Positions 27,251 through 36,468 are shown, numbered from the stretch's first letter. The stretch is 64,000 nt of DNA from Verrucomicrobium sp. BvORR106 (GCF_000739655.1 NZ_BATR01000040.1:1-64000); one strand, 5' to 3'. Numbers and translations are program-made. The notes: generated by a model not told the origin, from the sequence alone.

Positions 27251-27695
27251 TCACCGCTCAAGATCGCCCCGCAACATGAGCCGCCGCTCCGCATCCTGCA
27301 CCTGGGACACGAGACCCCGGGCTTCCTTCAAATGCTCCTCCATCGCCTGCTGTCGTCTTAAGCCTTTCGCGGCACGGGCCAGGGCCTCGTGCGCGTAGCC
27401 AAGGTAGAAGGGCGTGTCCCCCCTGGCGAATTCCAGGGCTTGCAATCCGTGTTCCCAGGCCTCGGCATGCCGGCGCGGCCACCGCGCAGGCCCGTGAGAC
27501 CAGCCAGTGGCCGATGGAACGGTTGCGATCCGTCACGTCCGCTCGCTGGCCCCAGTGTTCCAGCGACTCCAGGGCCAGACGGACCATCTTGGTGTCCTCC
27601 TCCTTGCTGCGATCAGTTTTGACCAGCAGGTCCCACGTGAGATTGAAGCACTCAGCGGAGAGCCGGATGCGATCCTGTTCTTCGCTGGATTCCAT
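27251..27695 (-). pseudogene. Frameshifted small soluble protein gene (DRNxSIG-type)
   Basis: Two overlapping frames together look like one intact protein. The N-terminal part starts at the ATG at 27695 (MESSEEQDRIRLSAECFN, then LALESLEHWGQRADVTDRNRSIGHWLVSRACAV). The C-terminal part is in another frame (HAEAWEHGLQALEFARGDTPFYLGYAHEALARAA to the stop at 27251). The frames must join at about 27470-27495. I recall intact relatives of this layout, with CFNL.WDLL, DRN.SIG.W..SR and PFYLGYA.EALARA lines, as a hypothetical family in Planctomycetes and Verrucomicrobia. One lost or gained base explains the break; a sequencing error is also possible. Function unknown. Confidence 0.7.
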
Positions 27696-27831
27696 GGATG
27701 AGCCAAGTCCACCACAACGGTGGAGAAGTGACAAGGGTGTTTTGCGCCAGCCTGCATCCATGCCGGAGCCTGTCCGCGATGTGTAAAGGAACGGGAGAGA
27801 CGGCCCTGGTGGCCTCAAGACCCCCATCCTC

Positions 27832-28686
27832 ATGAGCCGCCGCGCCAGCCCGTCCCGGAAACCCGCCCCCCGCGGCACGAGCCGTCATTTCCTGCGTGGC
27901 CTGGCCCGCGCCTTCGCCGGGGCCATCGTGTTTGGCCTGCCCCTGCTCATGACCATGGAGATGTGGTGGCTGGGGTTTCACGCTGACCGCGGGCGCCTGG
28001 CCCTGCTGTTCATCTTGTCTTTCCCGCTGCTAGTGGGGCTGTCTCACTACTCGGGGTTTGAGCCCACCTTCGGCTGGGTGGATGACGTGGTGGACACCTT
28101 CGTGGCCTGCGCCGTGGGCTTTGTCTCCAGCGGGGTCATCCTGCTGCTCTTTGGCCTCATCGAGCCCGGCATGGCCGCGAGCGAGGTGTTGGGTAAGATC
28201 GGGCTGCAGACCCTGCCGGCCAGCATCGGGGCGCTGCTGGCCGCCGGACAGTTTGCCTCCCGGGAGGAGCGGGAAGCGGATCAAAAGCGATTCAGGAAAT
28301 ATCAGGGAGAGCTGTTTCTCATGATGGTGGGGGCCATCTTCCTGGCGCTGAGCATGGCCCCCACGGATGAGATGATGCTCATCGCCTACATGATGACCCC
28401 GGCCCACGTGCTGGGATTGATCGTCCTTTCCCTGGGGGTGATGCACGCGTTTGTGCATGCAGTCGAGTCGTCTGGCAAGGCGTACGTGCCCGCTGGCACA
28501 CCCTTCTGGAGTGTGTTCCTCCGCATCACCATCCCGGGTTATGTCATCGCCCTGTTGATCAGCGCCATCATCCTGTGGGCGTTTGAGCGCACGGATTCCT
28601 CTGGTCCCGCCACGTTGATGGGCACTGTCATTGTGTTGGGCTTCCCTGCCGCGGTCGGAGCTGGCGCCGCCCGGCTCATCATCTGA
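27832..28686 (+). CDS. TIGR02587-family integral membrane protein
   Basis: A 284-residue protein with about seven hydrophobic helices, beginning with a basic Arg/Pro-rich cytoplasmic lead (1-25). The lines VFGLPLLMTMEMWWLG, GLSHYSGFE and DDVVDTFVACAVGF match the TIGR02587/DUF2391 family as I recall it. The next gene encodes the partner TIGR02588 protein, a pairing known from other genomes. Function is unknown in both. The pair is probably co-transcribed (47-base spacer). Confidence 0.85.
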   Translation: MSRRASPSRKPAPRGTSRHFLRGLARAFAGAIVFGLPLLMTMEMWWLGFHADRGRLALLFILSFPLLVGLSHYSGFEPTFGWVDDVVDTFVACAVGFVSSGVILLLFGLIEPGMAASEVLGKIGLQTLPASIGALLAAGQFASREEREADQKRFRKYQGELFLMMVGAIFLALSMAPTDEMMLIAYMMTPAHVLGLIVLSLGVMHAFVHAVESSGKAYVPAGTPFWSVFLRITIPGYVIALLISAIILWAFERTDSSGPATLMGTVIVLGFPAAVGAGAARLII

Positions 28687-28733
28687 CGGCGCAGGCCTTC
28701 CACCGACCATCACACCAATCCCCACCCAAATCC

Positions 28734-29126
28734 ATGAACGCCAAAGCTTCGCCGCCCATCCCGCCCGCTGAATGGATCGTTGCTGGCATCGGGCTGGTGG
28801 TCTTTGCCTCCGTGCTCGGGCTGATGGTGTGGGATGCCGTGGCGGGAGATCAATCGCCCCCGCGCATCACGGTCCAGGTGGATTCCATCGCTCCCAGCGG
28901 GGACGGCTTTCTGCTGAAGTTCCTCGCTCGCAATGACGGTGGTGAGACCGCTGCGGAGGTGGTGGTGGACGGGGAGTCGCCCACGCCTGGAGGGCAGACA
29001 GAGACCGCCAGCGCCACGCTGGACTTCCTGCCTGCCCACTCGGAACGTAGGGGCGGATTTTTCTTCAAGACCAAACCGGATCAGAACACCGTACGCCTGC
29101 GAGCGAGTTCATTCCGTGAACCCTAG
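28734..29126 (+). CDS. TIGR02588-family protein
   Basis: A 130-residue single-pass membrane protein: helix at about 13-33 (EWIVAGIGLVVFASVLGLMVW), then a beta-rich extracytoplasmic domain with repeated short strands (PRITVQVDSI, FLLKFLARNDGGETAAEVVVDG, RGGFFFKTKP). It is the expected partner of the TIGR02587 membrane protein immediately upstream. Function unknown. Confidence 0.85.
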   Translation: MNAKASPPIPPAEWIVAGIGLVVFASVLGLMVWDAVAGDQSPPRITVQVDSIAPSGDGFLLKFLARNDGGETAAEVVVDGESPTPGGQTETASATLDFLPAHSERRGGFFFKTKPDQNTVRLRASSFREP

Positions 29127-29158
29127 AGCTTTCAGGACGAGCGGGGCCTCCCGGTGAC

Positions 29159-29794
29159 TTAATCTGCGGCCCGGGTCACGGTGTAGCCAGCGGGGGCCTG
29201 AAAGGCGGAGTCGGGAATCTCCTCGAACTTCACCGACTTCACCGTCGTGATGCAGGGGAAGCTTTCGCTGCCGGTGCAGCTCTTGAGGATCATCCCATCC
29301 ATCTCCGGGGGCAGGATGGTCGCATCCCCTTCAGTCTTCACGGTGGCCAGCTCGGCCTTGATGCGTTCGTAGTCCGGGTAGCCCTTCGCCACCCAGAAGG
29401 TGGACTTCATGCCCAGCACCTCCATGGTGATGATCGCACATTCGTATCCGTTCACCTTTTCGGTCGTGCCCGTGACGGTGTACTTCGGAGCCGTGGGGGA
29501 GGTCGCGGCATCCGCCGTGACCTGGGGCTGGCGCATGACGGTCACTTCACGGGCCGGGTGCATCACGGTCATCACTTCGCGTGCTTTGGTATTGGCGATC
29601 GTGCTGAGCTCCTCACAGATGTCGGCGCGGATCATGCCGCCCTGAATGCGCATCACGGTTTCGCTGCGGACTTCAGATCCCTCCACCGTCTGCTCCAACA
29701 CCAGGCCAGCCCGCAGAGGACCAGCGGTGCAGAGAATCGCGGCACTGGCCACAGCCATGCCGAGCAGGGGGCGGAGGATTGGGCTCGTCTTCAT
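29159..29794 (-). CDS. Secreted DUF4412-like protein (paralogue 1)
   Basis: A 211-residue exported protein with signal peptide (MKTSPILRPLLGMAVASAA, cleavage near LRAG). It shares long identical stretches with the protein at 43158-43790: LEQTVEGSE, TVMRIQGGMIR, EELSTIA.TKA.EVMT, TEKVNGYEC, MKSTFWVAK.YPDY, and a common APAGYTV ending. The layout resembles DUF4412 proteins, which typically begin with a line like 'G..ie.t..g....t...i.gdk.R' and carry NGYEC. The start at 29794 was chosen over an upstream GTG/ATG-rich lead. Function unknown; it is probably periplasmic or on the surface. Confidence 0.8.
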   Translation of the reverse strand: MKTSPILRPLLGMAVASAAILCTAGPLRAGLVLEQTVEGSEVRSETVMRIQGGMIRADICEELSTIANTKAREVMTVMHPAREVTVMRQPQVTADAATSPTAPKYTVTGTTEKVNGYECAIITMEVLGMKSTFWVAKGYPDYERIKAELATVKTEGDATILPPEMDGMILKSCTGSESFPCITTVKSVKFEEIPDSAFQAPAGYTVTRAAD

Positions 29795-29866
29795 ACTACT
29801 GGATGCATTTGCGTTTTCCGCGGTTTGTGACGGATTACGTGTGTGACTGGATCTCAGATGGAGCAA

Positions 29867-30385
29867 AAGGCCTCCTCCGCCGTCGCCTCGCGGTCGGCTT
29901 CCTCGCGAGCCGGGCTGGAGGTAATTGTTTCTGCATCAACGATTTCCACCGCTGTGCGGAGACACAAGACTTGAGCTGAACTGACGCCCAAGAGCCCGTG
30001 CCCAACGGAACTGATCAGTAAAAGGAGTGAGGGACATTCTTGTCCCGGTCCCGTCGTGCTACCCACGTCAAACAACGCCAGGCTAAAGCCCAGCACTACT
30101 TTGAGCTGCCGCCTGCGGCGTAGTCCGGTTGTGCCAACCGGCTCCGTGAGCGGAGGAATATTGCGTCTTGGGCCTTTGAGCGCGATGTGGTCTGCCACGT
30201 CAGGGGCACGCGTCCGACCGGGACAAGAATGTCCTTCGCTCCTTTTACTGACCGCTTCGTTGGAGGGGGACTTCCGTGCGCCAGCTCAAGTCTTGCGTCT
30301 GGCAGTCTGGCGTCTTCCTCGAAGCGGGCCAGTCACACACGCTCAGAATTCTGATTCCGCATGTTCCAGTCTTGTGGCAAGATCG
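29867..30385. mobile_element. MITE-like element (copy M2) and family F repeat
   Basis: An element of about 240 bases at 30013-30253 has long inverted termini: CAGTAAAAGGAGTGAGGGAC at the left and its complement at the right, each enclosing a GGGACA..TGTCCC hairpin. Its interior holds the hairpin CCGGTTGTGCCAACCGG. It has no coding capacity. Family F words (GACACAAGACTTGAGC) precede it. A second, oppositely oriented copy lies at 33113-33355, beyond the next gene. Confidence 0.7.
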
Positions 30386-32905
30386 ATGAAAAATATGACC
30401 CGATTTGCCAATTTTCTGGCCAGAGCATCGCTCTGGCTCGGGGTGATCTTGCCCATCATCACCCTGGTGTTTGAAGGCCTGACACATGCGTGCTCCAGCA
30501 CGTTCTTTGATCCTCTGCCCACCTGGTGGCACTATCTGGCGATCTTGCCGGTGCCCATCACCTGCTTCCTCACTTTGCGTTTGTGGAAGAATCCGTCTGA
30601 GCAGGCGATCGAACGGCTGTCGTGGGTCAACCGCATTGCCTGGCCCGTCATCCTTCTCTACAACGTCACTTTCGCCTGGGTCAGCATGGTCGCGTGTCTG
30701 CTCCTGCCGTTTTCGTTGGCGATGATCTTCAGCAAAGAGGCCCTGTTTATCGTGCTGATCCTGGCCAGCTTGGGGCCGTTGGCGGGCTTCGTCGGCTTGG
30801 CAGTTGCTACGGGATCCCTCTCACGGATTCGCGCCTCTCTTCCAGATCCTGTCGCTGCTCGTTGCATCAGGAAAGGCCGCTATGGCTGGATGGCCGGGAT
30901 CGCTATGCTCTTGATCGCGGAAGGGCCGCTGCTCTGGACGGAGTTCTGGATTGAGGGCGCCGCCGCCAGAGGCCACCCTGCACAAACCACAGCACTGCAG
31001 ATCTTGCGCAAGACCGGTCGTGAAGACATGCTGCTGCGCCAAAGCTATGAGGCCGGATCTTCCGGACTTCAGGGCCCCAGCCTTGCGCTGCTCTTTGGCA
31101 GAGAAGGCGTTCCGTTCTCGTTCCGCGAAGTCCTGCCGGGAGGCCCGATTGGGTTTAACCAAGCCCGGGAGATTTACTTCAAAGTCACGGGCATGCCCTT
31201 CAATGAGGCGCGTCCACCTCGCACGTCACAGTTCAGACTATTGGGGATGAACGAAGGCATCCAGCGAGATGGTTCACTCGATGGAGTGGATTGGGATGCG
31301 GAGCGGGGTGGAGATTCGGTGGGGGCCAGAGTTCGAGGACTATCTCTCGCGACCTCGAGCATGCAGTGGCATCTCGACTCGGTCGCGGCCCAGGCCTACG
31401 GCGAGTGGACGCTGGAGTTTGGCAACGTCCACAGCAGTGCACAGGAAGCCCGCTGCCAGATCCTGCTGCCACCTGGTGGATTTGTCTCCCGGGTGAATCT
31501 CTGGATCGATGGTCAGGTGCAGGAGGCTGCCTTCGGGGCCAGGGCCCAAGTGAAGGCCGCCTACCGGCAAGTGGTCGTGGTGGAGCAGCGGGATCCCGTG
31601 ATGGTGAACATGAGCGGTCCTGATCGGGTGGCGGTGCAGTGCTTTCCCGTGCCGGCGGGCGGTAAGATGAAAATCCGCCTGGGCATCACCGCGCCCCTGG
31701 TAGGGGAGCCTGACCACACGGGTCAGCTGGCCCTCCCTGCCTTCCTGGAGCGCAATTTTGCCATTCTCCCGGGATTCAAACATGCAGTCTCATGCCAGCG
31801 CGACCGTGGAGCCGTGGAGACACGGGAGGCAAATGACACCACCCTTCTGGGGGAGCGGGTGCTTCCATCAGGAGACCCCGCCCCGCTGGTCTGGGCGAAG
31901 GATCCCTTTGCCGCCAATGCGCCCGGTGGGACGCAGCCTGCCTACCTGGCACGTGTGCGGGAGTCCATTCAGCAGGCACCCGCCGCTCGGGTGGTGGTGG
32001 TCTTGGACGGCTCGTTTCGTCTCCGGGGGCATGCCGAAGCCATCCGTAATGCCATTGAGGCAATTCCCTCGAACCTCAAGCTGGAAGTCGTCATGGCCAC
32101 TGACGGCGAGCCGCTGATCTTCGGCCGCGATGCTCTGGCTCAGCGGATCGTGCCCAAGGCATTTGTCGGTGGTCGGGACAACTCCCCGGCCCTTCTGAAG
32201 GGTTTGAAGCAGGCTCTTCCCTCCGGCGGGGAGCAAGTGCCTGCCACGCTGATCTGGATGCACGGCCCGCAACCGTGGGCCTTTGATCGTCGCGACGTCC
32301 TTCCGCCGTCACGCGAGACTCCCACCAGGGCTGTGGCAGTTCAAAATTCGGAGAGCTATCCGACCGAGCTTGTGGAGTATCTCGCCAAGCTTTCTGCGCC
32401 ACCCACCCTGCACACGGTGGAGATGGTGCCCGGTCCCAACCGGTTGCTGGAGCAGCTCTATCAATCCACCGAACTTCGCAGCGGCATGCGCTGGAACGGG
32501 ACGCCTGTGGGATTGAAAGCTCACCTGGCCTCCATTGTGGGCGGAGGAGAGCGGTGGCGATACCGCTACACGCGCAGTGACATGGCCCCCCAAGAGGGAG
32601 TTCAGGTGTGGGATCAGCTTGTCCGTCAGCAGGTCTATGAAGAAGTGATGGATGCGTTCAAAGGGGTGAATGTCGTGCCGGACGCCCAGGCAAAACGAGC
32701 GGCCCACTACCAACTGGTCACGCCGTATTCTGGGGCCGTGGTGCTGGAGACGAAGCAGCAATATGCGGCGGCGGGTCTCAAGCAGGCAGATCCTGACTCC
32801 AGCCCCAAGATTCCCAGTGTTGTTCCTGAACCCTCCCGTGCCTTGTTGCTGGTGGTGGGACTGGGGTGGGCGCTGCTCCGGCGGCGGCGGCGCGGAGCAA
32901 AGTAG
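30386..32905 (+). CDS. PEP-CTERM family integral membrane protein (TIGR02921-like)
   Basis: An 839-residue protein with N-terminal membrane helices (about 12-32, 45-62, 75-110, 115-140 and 168-190), a long extracytoplasmic part and a C-terminal PEP-CTERM sorting signal. That signal has VPEPS, then a hydrophobic helix ALLLVVGLGWALL, then RRRRR. The middle (about 340-470) looks like a VIT (vault/inter-alpha-trypsin) domain, with GEWTLEFGNVHSSAQEARCQILLPPGG and MKIRLGITAPL. A VWA-like segment follows from about 535 (AARVVVVLDGS). Multi-helix PEP-CTERM proteins of this type were defined as TIGR02921. Processing needs an exosortase, which is not in this window. The ATG at 30386 was chosen because the frame upstream (to 30056) is MITE sequence. 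Confidence 0.82.
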   Translation: MKNMTRFANFLARASLWLGVILPIITLVFEGLTHACSSTFFDPLPTWWHYLAILPVPITCFLTLRLWKNPSEQAIERLSWVNRIAWPVILLYNVTFAWVSMVACLLLPFSLAMIFSKEALFIVLILASLGPLAGFVGLAVATGSLSRIRASLPDPVAARCIRKGRYGWMAGIAMLLIAEGPLLWTEFWIEGAAARGHPAQTTALQILRKTGREDMLLRQSYEAGSSGLQGPSLALLFGREGVPFSFREVLPGGPIGFNQAREIYFKVTGMPFNEARPPRTSQFRLLGMNEGIQRDGSLDGVDWDAERGGDSVGARVRGLSLATSSMQWHLDSVAAQAYGEWTLEFGNVHSSAQEARCQILLPPGGFVSRVNLWIDGQVQEAAFGARAQVKAAYRQVVVVEQRDPVMVNMSGPDRVAVQCFPVPAGGKMKIRLGITAPLVGEPDHTGQLALPAFLERNFAILPGFKHAVSCQRDRGAVETREANDTTLLGERVLPSGDPAPLVWAKDPFAANAPGGTQPAYLARVRESIQQAPAARVVVVLDGSFRLRGHAEAIRNAIEAIPSNLKLEVVMATDGEPLIFGRDALAQRIVPKAFVGGRDNSPALLKGLKQALPSGGEQVPATLIWMHGPQPWAFDRRDVLPPSRETPTRAVAVQNSESYPTELVEYLAKLSAPPTLHTVEMVPGPNRLLEQLYQSTELRSGMRWNGTPVGLKAHLASIVGGGERWRYRYTRSDMAPQEGVQVWDQLVRQQVYEEVMDAFKGVNVVPDAQAKRAAHYQLVTPYSGAVVLETKQQYAAAGLKQADPDSSPKIPSVVPEPSRALLLVVGLGWALLRRRRRGAK

Positions 32906-33437
32906 TCTAGAGCTTTAGCTCGTCAGTCGTGCCACTCCACGCTTCCAATACCGAGCTGAAGCTCTGCACTACTTTGAGCTTCCGATCCCGCGGTCAGTAA
33001 AAGGAGTGAGGGACATTCCACCGCTGTGCGGAGACACAAGACTGGAAGACTCCAGACACAAGACCTGAGCTGAACTGAACTGACGCACAAGAGCCCGCAC
33101 CCAACGGAACTGATCAGTAACAGGAGTGAGGGACATTCCTGTCCCGGTCGGACGCGTGCCCCTGACGCGGCAGACCACATCGCGATCAAAGGCCCAAGAC
33201 GCCGTATCTCTCCGCTCCCAAAGCCGGTTGGCACAACCGGACTACGCCGCAGGCGGCAGCTCAAAGTAGTGCTGGGCTTTAGCTTGGCGTTGTTTGACGT
33301 GGGTAACACGACGGGACCGGGACAGAAATGTCCCTCACTCCTTTTACTGACCAACCCCGCTTTGCGGCCTCTTTGATGCGTGAGCTCAGGTCTTGTGTCT
33401 GGAGTCTTCTACTCTTCTGTCTCCCGCGAAGCGGGCG
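32906..33437. mobile_element. Repeat block: family D, family F, and MITE-like copy M3
   Basis: Family D covers about 32909-32980, an isolated family C end about 32993-33018, and family F words about 33031-33100. The full MITE-like element M3 lies at 33113-33355, in the opposite orientation to M2. Family F resumes at about 33380-33430 up to the nadR stop. No gene is supported. The whole 530 bases are built of known repeat words. Confidence 0.7.
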
Positions 33438-34472
33438 CTACTTTGCCCCGCGCAGGCACGCCTCCACCTGCCTCACCCGCTCTGCAACATTGCCCTGCAC
33501 CTCCACCCACGTCTCCCCCATGGCGGTGAGTTGTTCCTCGTACCAGTCGTGCTGTTGCTGGCGGAACGCCTGGTCCCGGCGGGTGCCGTCCTGGTCAAAG
33601 GGGATGTCCGGGGCACAGAGCACGTAAACGTCGTACTTCCGCTTCGCCAGGGTCCACAGGTCGGGTTCGGCCCGGCCGTGATCTTCCAGGCAGTAAAACA
33701 AGGTGGTCAACGGCGAGGTGTCGCAGAACAGATAGCGGTTCGCCCTGCCAGCGGACTCTTCCTCCCTGGCCACCTGCACGACTCCGATGTGCAGCAGGTC
33801 CGCATACGCCAGATGGCCGCCCTGGTTCACCCAGAGCTCTCGACCGTACTCCGTGACATACAGCGTGTCGTATTTCTGCGCCAGCGCGGTGGCCAGCGTG
33901 CTTTTGCCGGAGGACTCTCCGCCCAGGAGGCAGATACGTTTCACAAAGGAGGCATAGACCACGGGGGACAACCACTGCCGCAGGCCATGGGGATCTGCCC
34001 GCAAGGCGGTGCCGCTCACGGGCAGGGCGGTTCTTGCAGGGTCCACCGATACATGGGTCACTACCGGGTGAGCGGGGGTTTCTTCACGGAAGTAACGGGT
34101 CAGCTCGGCCGCGAATCCCTCACCGTAGGCTTCACTGGTGAACACCGCATCCACGGTGGCGCGCAGCACCTCCCGGCACACCTGGCCGACAAACCGGCGG
34201 TGCCGCGATTCATCGGGATCGTCATTGGGCGGTGGCACCAAACCCCAGGGATTGTCCGCGTCCAGTACGATGCGGGTGGTTTCTGGAAACAAGCTCTCCA
34301 GCCACGCCGCCCGCTTCTCCGGTTCACAACCCGGGAACTCCGGCACGGTGTAGCTCACCACCACCACGGTCTCACATTCCGCCAGGGCGCGGCGGATCAC
34401 GGCCTCATGACCCTTGTGCAGTGGGCAGAACTTGCCCACCACCAGACCACGCTGAAAGCGGCCCGTGATCAT
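33438..34472 (-). CDS. nadR: Bifunctional NMN adenylyltransferase / nicotinamide riboside kinase NadR
   Basis: A 344-residue cytoplasmic enzyme that phosphorylates nicotinamide riboside and adenylates NMN to NAD. The nucleotidyltransferase motif is GKFCPLHKGH (13-22). The kinase half has a P-loop GGESSGKSTLA (about 182-192), followed by TEYGRELW and a DTSPLTT segment. No N-terminal helix-turn-helix repressor domain is present, unlike E. coli NadR. It overlaps pnuC by ATGA, and both are the last genes of the long minus-strand train that begins with the MoxR ATPase. The start ATG at 34472 gives the catalytic N-terminus directly. Confidence 0.93.
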   Translation of the reverse strand: MITGRFQRGLVVGKFCPLHKGHEAVIRRALAECETVVVVSYTVPEFPGCEPEKRAAWLESLFPETTRIVLDADNPWGLVPPPNDDPDESRHRRFVGQVCREVLRATVDAVFTSEAYGEGFAAELTRYFREETPAHPVVTHVSVDPARTALPVSGTALRADPHGLRQWLSPVVYASFVKRICLLGGESSGKSTLATALAQKYDTLYVTEYGRELWVNQGGHLAYADLLHIGVVQVAREEESAGRANRYLFCDTSPLTTLFYCLEDHGRAEPDLWTLAKRKYDVYVLCAPDIPFDQDGTRRDQAFRQQQHDWYEEQLTAMGETWVEVQGNVAERVRQVEACLRGAK

Positions 34473-35101
34473 GCCACAGCAGAGGCGGAGCCCGCCTCCG
34501 GGGTGGATGCCGCTGCGCTGGCCTGTTGCGCCCGCAACAGCCGGTGCCAGTGCCACAGGGAAATCACGGCATTGATCCAGAAGGCGAAGTACAGGCCCGC
34601 AGTGACATAGAGCCCGCGACTGGCAAAGAGCGGCACGGAGATCGTGTTCACCACCAGCCAGCACCACCAGTTCTCCACCCGACGGCCCACCAGAAGGAAC
34701 TGGGCCACCACGCTGAAGGTCAGCACGGTGGAGTCCCAGTAGGGCGCATAGGCATCGGTGTAATGGTGCAGCATGAGCCCGTAGGCCCCCGCCACGGCCA
34801 GGGCTGCCATCACCAGCACCAGACCCATCATCGGCGGCGTGCGGCGGATCGGCAACTCGGTCTGCGCCAGACCCTTGCTGCCACCGTGCAGCCAGCGCCA
34901 CCAGCCTAGGGCACTGGCGGCGATGAAGAAGAACTGTAGCGCCACATCGGCATATAAGTTCGCGTCATAGAATACCTGGGCAAACAGCGCGCAGCCCAGG
35001 ATGCCCGTCCACCAGGTGTGCACGCTGTTGCGTCCTGCCAGCAGGATGGACAGGGCGTTGACGGTGTTGGCGGCGATTTCCAGGATCAGATCCAGATTCA
35101 T
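34469..35101 (-). CDS. pnuC: Nicotinamide riboside transporter PnuC
   Basis: A 210-residue integral membrane facilitator with about seven helices. Family lines are EIAANTVNALSILLAGRNSVHTWW, the WGW/WRW aromatic pattern in ALGWWRWLHGG, and GRRVENWWCWLVVNTISVPLFASRGLYVTAGLY with its paired Trp and Asn residues that line the vitamin path. The product is trapped by NadR kinase, encoded next. Both junctions (with the adenylate-forming enzyme upstream and nadR downstream) are 4-base ATGA overlaps. The C-terminal Ala/Ser tail is not conserved. Confidence 0.93.
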   Translation of the reverse strand: MNLDLILEIAANTVNALSILLAGRNSVHTWWTGILGCALFAQVFYDANLYADVALQFFFIAASALGWWRWLHGGSKGLAQTELPIRRTPPMMGLVLVMAALAVAGAYGLMLHHYTDAYAPYWDSTVLTFSVVAQFLLVGRRVENWWCWLVVNTISVPLFASRGLYVTAGLYFAFWINAVISLWHWHRLLRAQQASAAASTPEAGSASAVA

Positions 35102-36459
35102 GTGGTGGCAGGATCGGCGAGATCCGAGGTGTATTGGATGACCTTGCCATCCAGGAAGGCTTGTTGTTCAACATGGAGACGCTGGCCGTCGCCAAGGATC
35201 GATTGCAGAATCTGCCGCAGTTGGGTGTTCAGAGAGTCCATGCCGGCATGACGGAACGTCACGGTTCCGTCCGCCGCTTGATGCACGGTCCATTGGGGCA
35301 GGGCCAGGGGGCGCAGCGCGTGGGTGATCTCGATGTTGTTGATCCATGAACCCGAGGTGGTTCGATACCGCACGGGGGGGCGCCCCTGCAGGCCCACCAG
35401 TACCGGTTCCGGGCCGCTGAAGTCCAGCGCGGCATGATCTCCGGTGCGATAGCGCAGCAGCGGCAGGCAGAAGTTGAACCCGCCCGTCAGCGTCACCTCG
35501 CCCCGCTCGCCGGGGGGCAGGGGGCGGTCTTCTTCATCCAGGATCTCCACATACATGCGGGGTTGTAGCAGCACATGTCCGCCCGCGGCGGGATCTGCCA
35601 CGGCGATGGGCCCCGCCTCGTTCATGGAGTACAGGTCCAGCACTGGGCACTGGAAGCGTTCTTCGAGTCGCTGGCGCAGCCCTGGCAGCAGTGTCATGGA
35701 CGTGCTCAGGAGCGCCCTCGGCCGCCAGGTCACGGGCAGGGTGAGGAGCTCGGCAAAGGAGATGGGATCGCCCGTGTACACCTCCGCCTTCAGATCGTCG
35801 AGGTACTTTGCCCGGTCCTCGGGATCGCGCCAGTCGTCCGGGTGCAGGTTGATCTTGGCCAGCCCCGCCTCATTCATCGTGGGCGTCACGGAGACATAGG
35901 TGAAGCACTTCTTCTGGTGACCGATCAGCACCACCCCCACCTCGCCCGCGCCCGCCAGCAGCGTGATGCCGTGACGGCGCAGGGCCCGCTTGTGAAAGGC
36001 CAGGTACGAGGCTGCCACCACGGGGTGGGAGGCCAGCAGCAGGGGATGCCCGCTTGTGCCGCTGGTGCGGAAGTTGATCATCCGCTCCACCGGCACGCTG
36101 TCCGGCACGAAGGAGGCAATGTCCCGGCTCAGGTCTGCGCGGGAGATGGAGAGAATGTCCTCGAACCTCGCGGGTGGCGTGCCCTGTCGGCGGTAGTGCG
36201 GCACGTCGGCATAGGTGCTGGCGGTGAACTCCTCCAGCCAGCGCGGCGGTTCCCCCGCGCGCCAGTCGATGGCGGCCGCGGCCACCTCGCTTTCAAAGGA
36301 CCGCACGCGCGTCACTTCCTCGGGCAGCAGGCGGTTGCCGCTTTCATTGCGGTAGATCGGGGCATGGGGATGCTCCTTCAGAAAGCTCAGCAGGCGCTGC
36401 CCCGCTGGCGTCAGGGTGGGGTAGCGGTCCAGGTCGGTGGGCTGGGGATCGGCGTCCAT
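35098..36459 (-). CDS. PaaK-like adenylate-forming enzyme
   Basis: A 453-residue member of the acyl-adenylating (ANL) superfamily, closest in look to phenylacetate-CoA ligase/CapK-type proteins. The phosphate-binding loop is NFRTSGTSGHPLLL (about 126-139). The A5 motif is LYSMNEAGP (about 274-282), unusual in having Met-Asn instead of Gly-x-Thr. RYRTGDHAAL supplies the ribose-binding Asp. The C-terminal subdomain is short (about 95 residues), with GKVIQY as the possible catalytic-lysine region. The acid it activates is unknown, and no acyl carrier protein is nearby. It lies in the MoxR/VWA/radical-SAM train, 9 bases after the small unknown gene and overlapping pnuC by ATGA. Confidence 0.8.
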   Translation of the reverse strand: MDADPQPTDLDRYPTLTPAGQRLLSFLKEHPHAPIYRNESGNRLLPEEVTRVRSFESEVAAAAIDWRAGEPPRWLEEFTASTYADVPHYRRQGTPPARFEDILSISRADLSRDIASFVPDSVPVERMINFRTSGTSGHPLLLASHPVVAASYLAFHKRALRRHGITLLAGAGEVGVVLIGHQKKCFTYVSVTPTMNEAGLAKINLHPDDWRDPEDRAKYLDDLKAEVYTGDPISFAELLTLPVTWRPRALLSTSMTLLPGLRQRLEERFQCPVLDLYSMNEAGPIAVADPAAGGHVLLQPRMYVEILDEEDRPLPPGERGEVTLTGGFNFCLPLLRYRTGDHAALDFSGPEPVLVGLQGRPPVRYRTTSGSWINNIEITHALRPLALPQWTVHQAADGTVTFRHAGMDSLNTQLRQILQSILGDGQRLHVEQQAFLDGKVIQYTSDLADPATT

Positions 36460-36468
36460 GCGGAGAAT

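Noticed and set aside
30056-30385. N-terminal extension of the PEP-CTERM protein
   Set aside because: The added 110 residues are translated from the MITE-like element.
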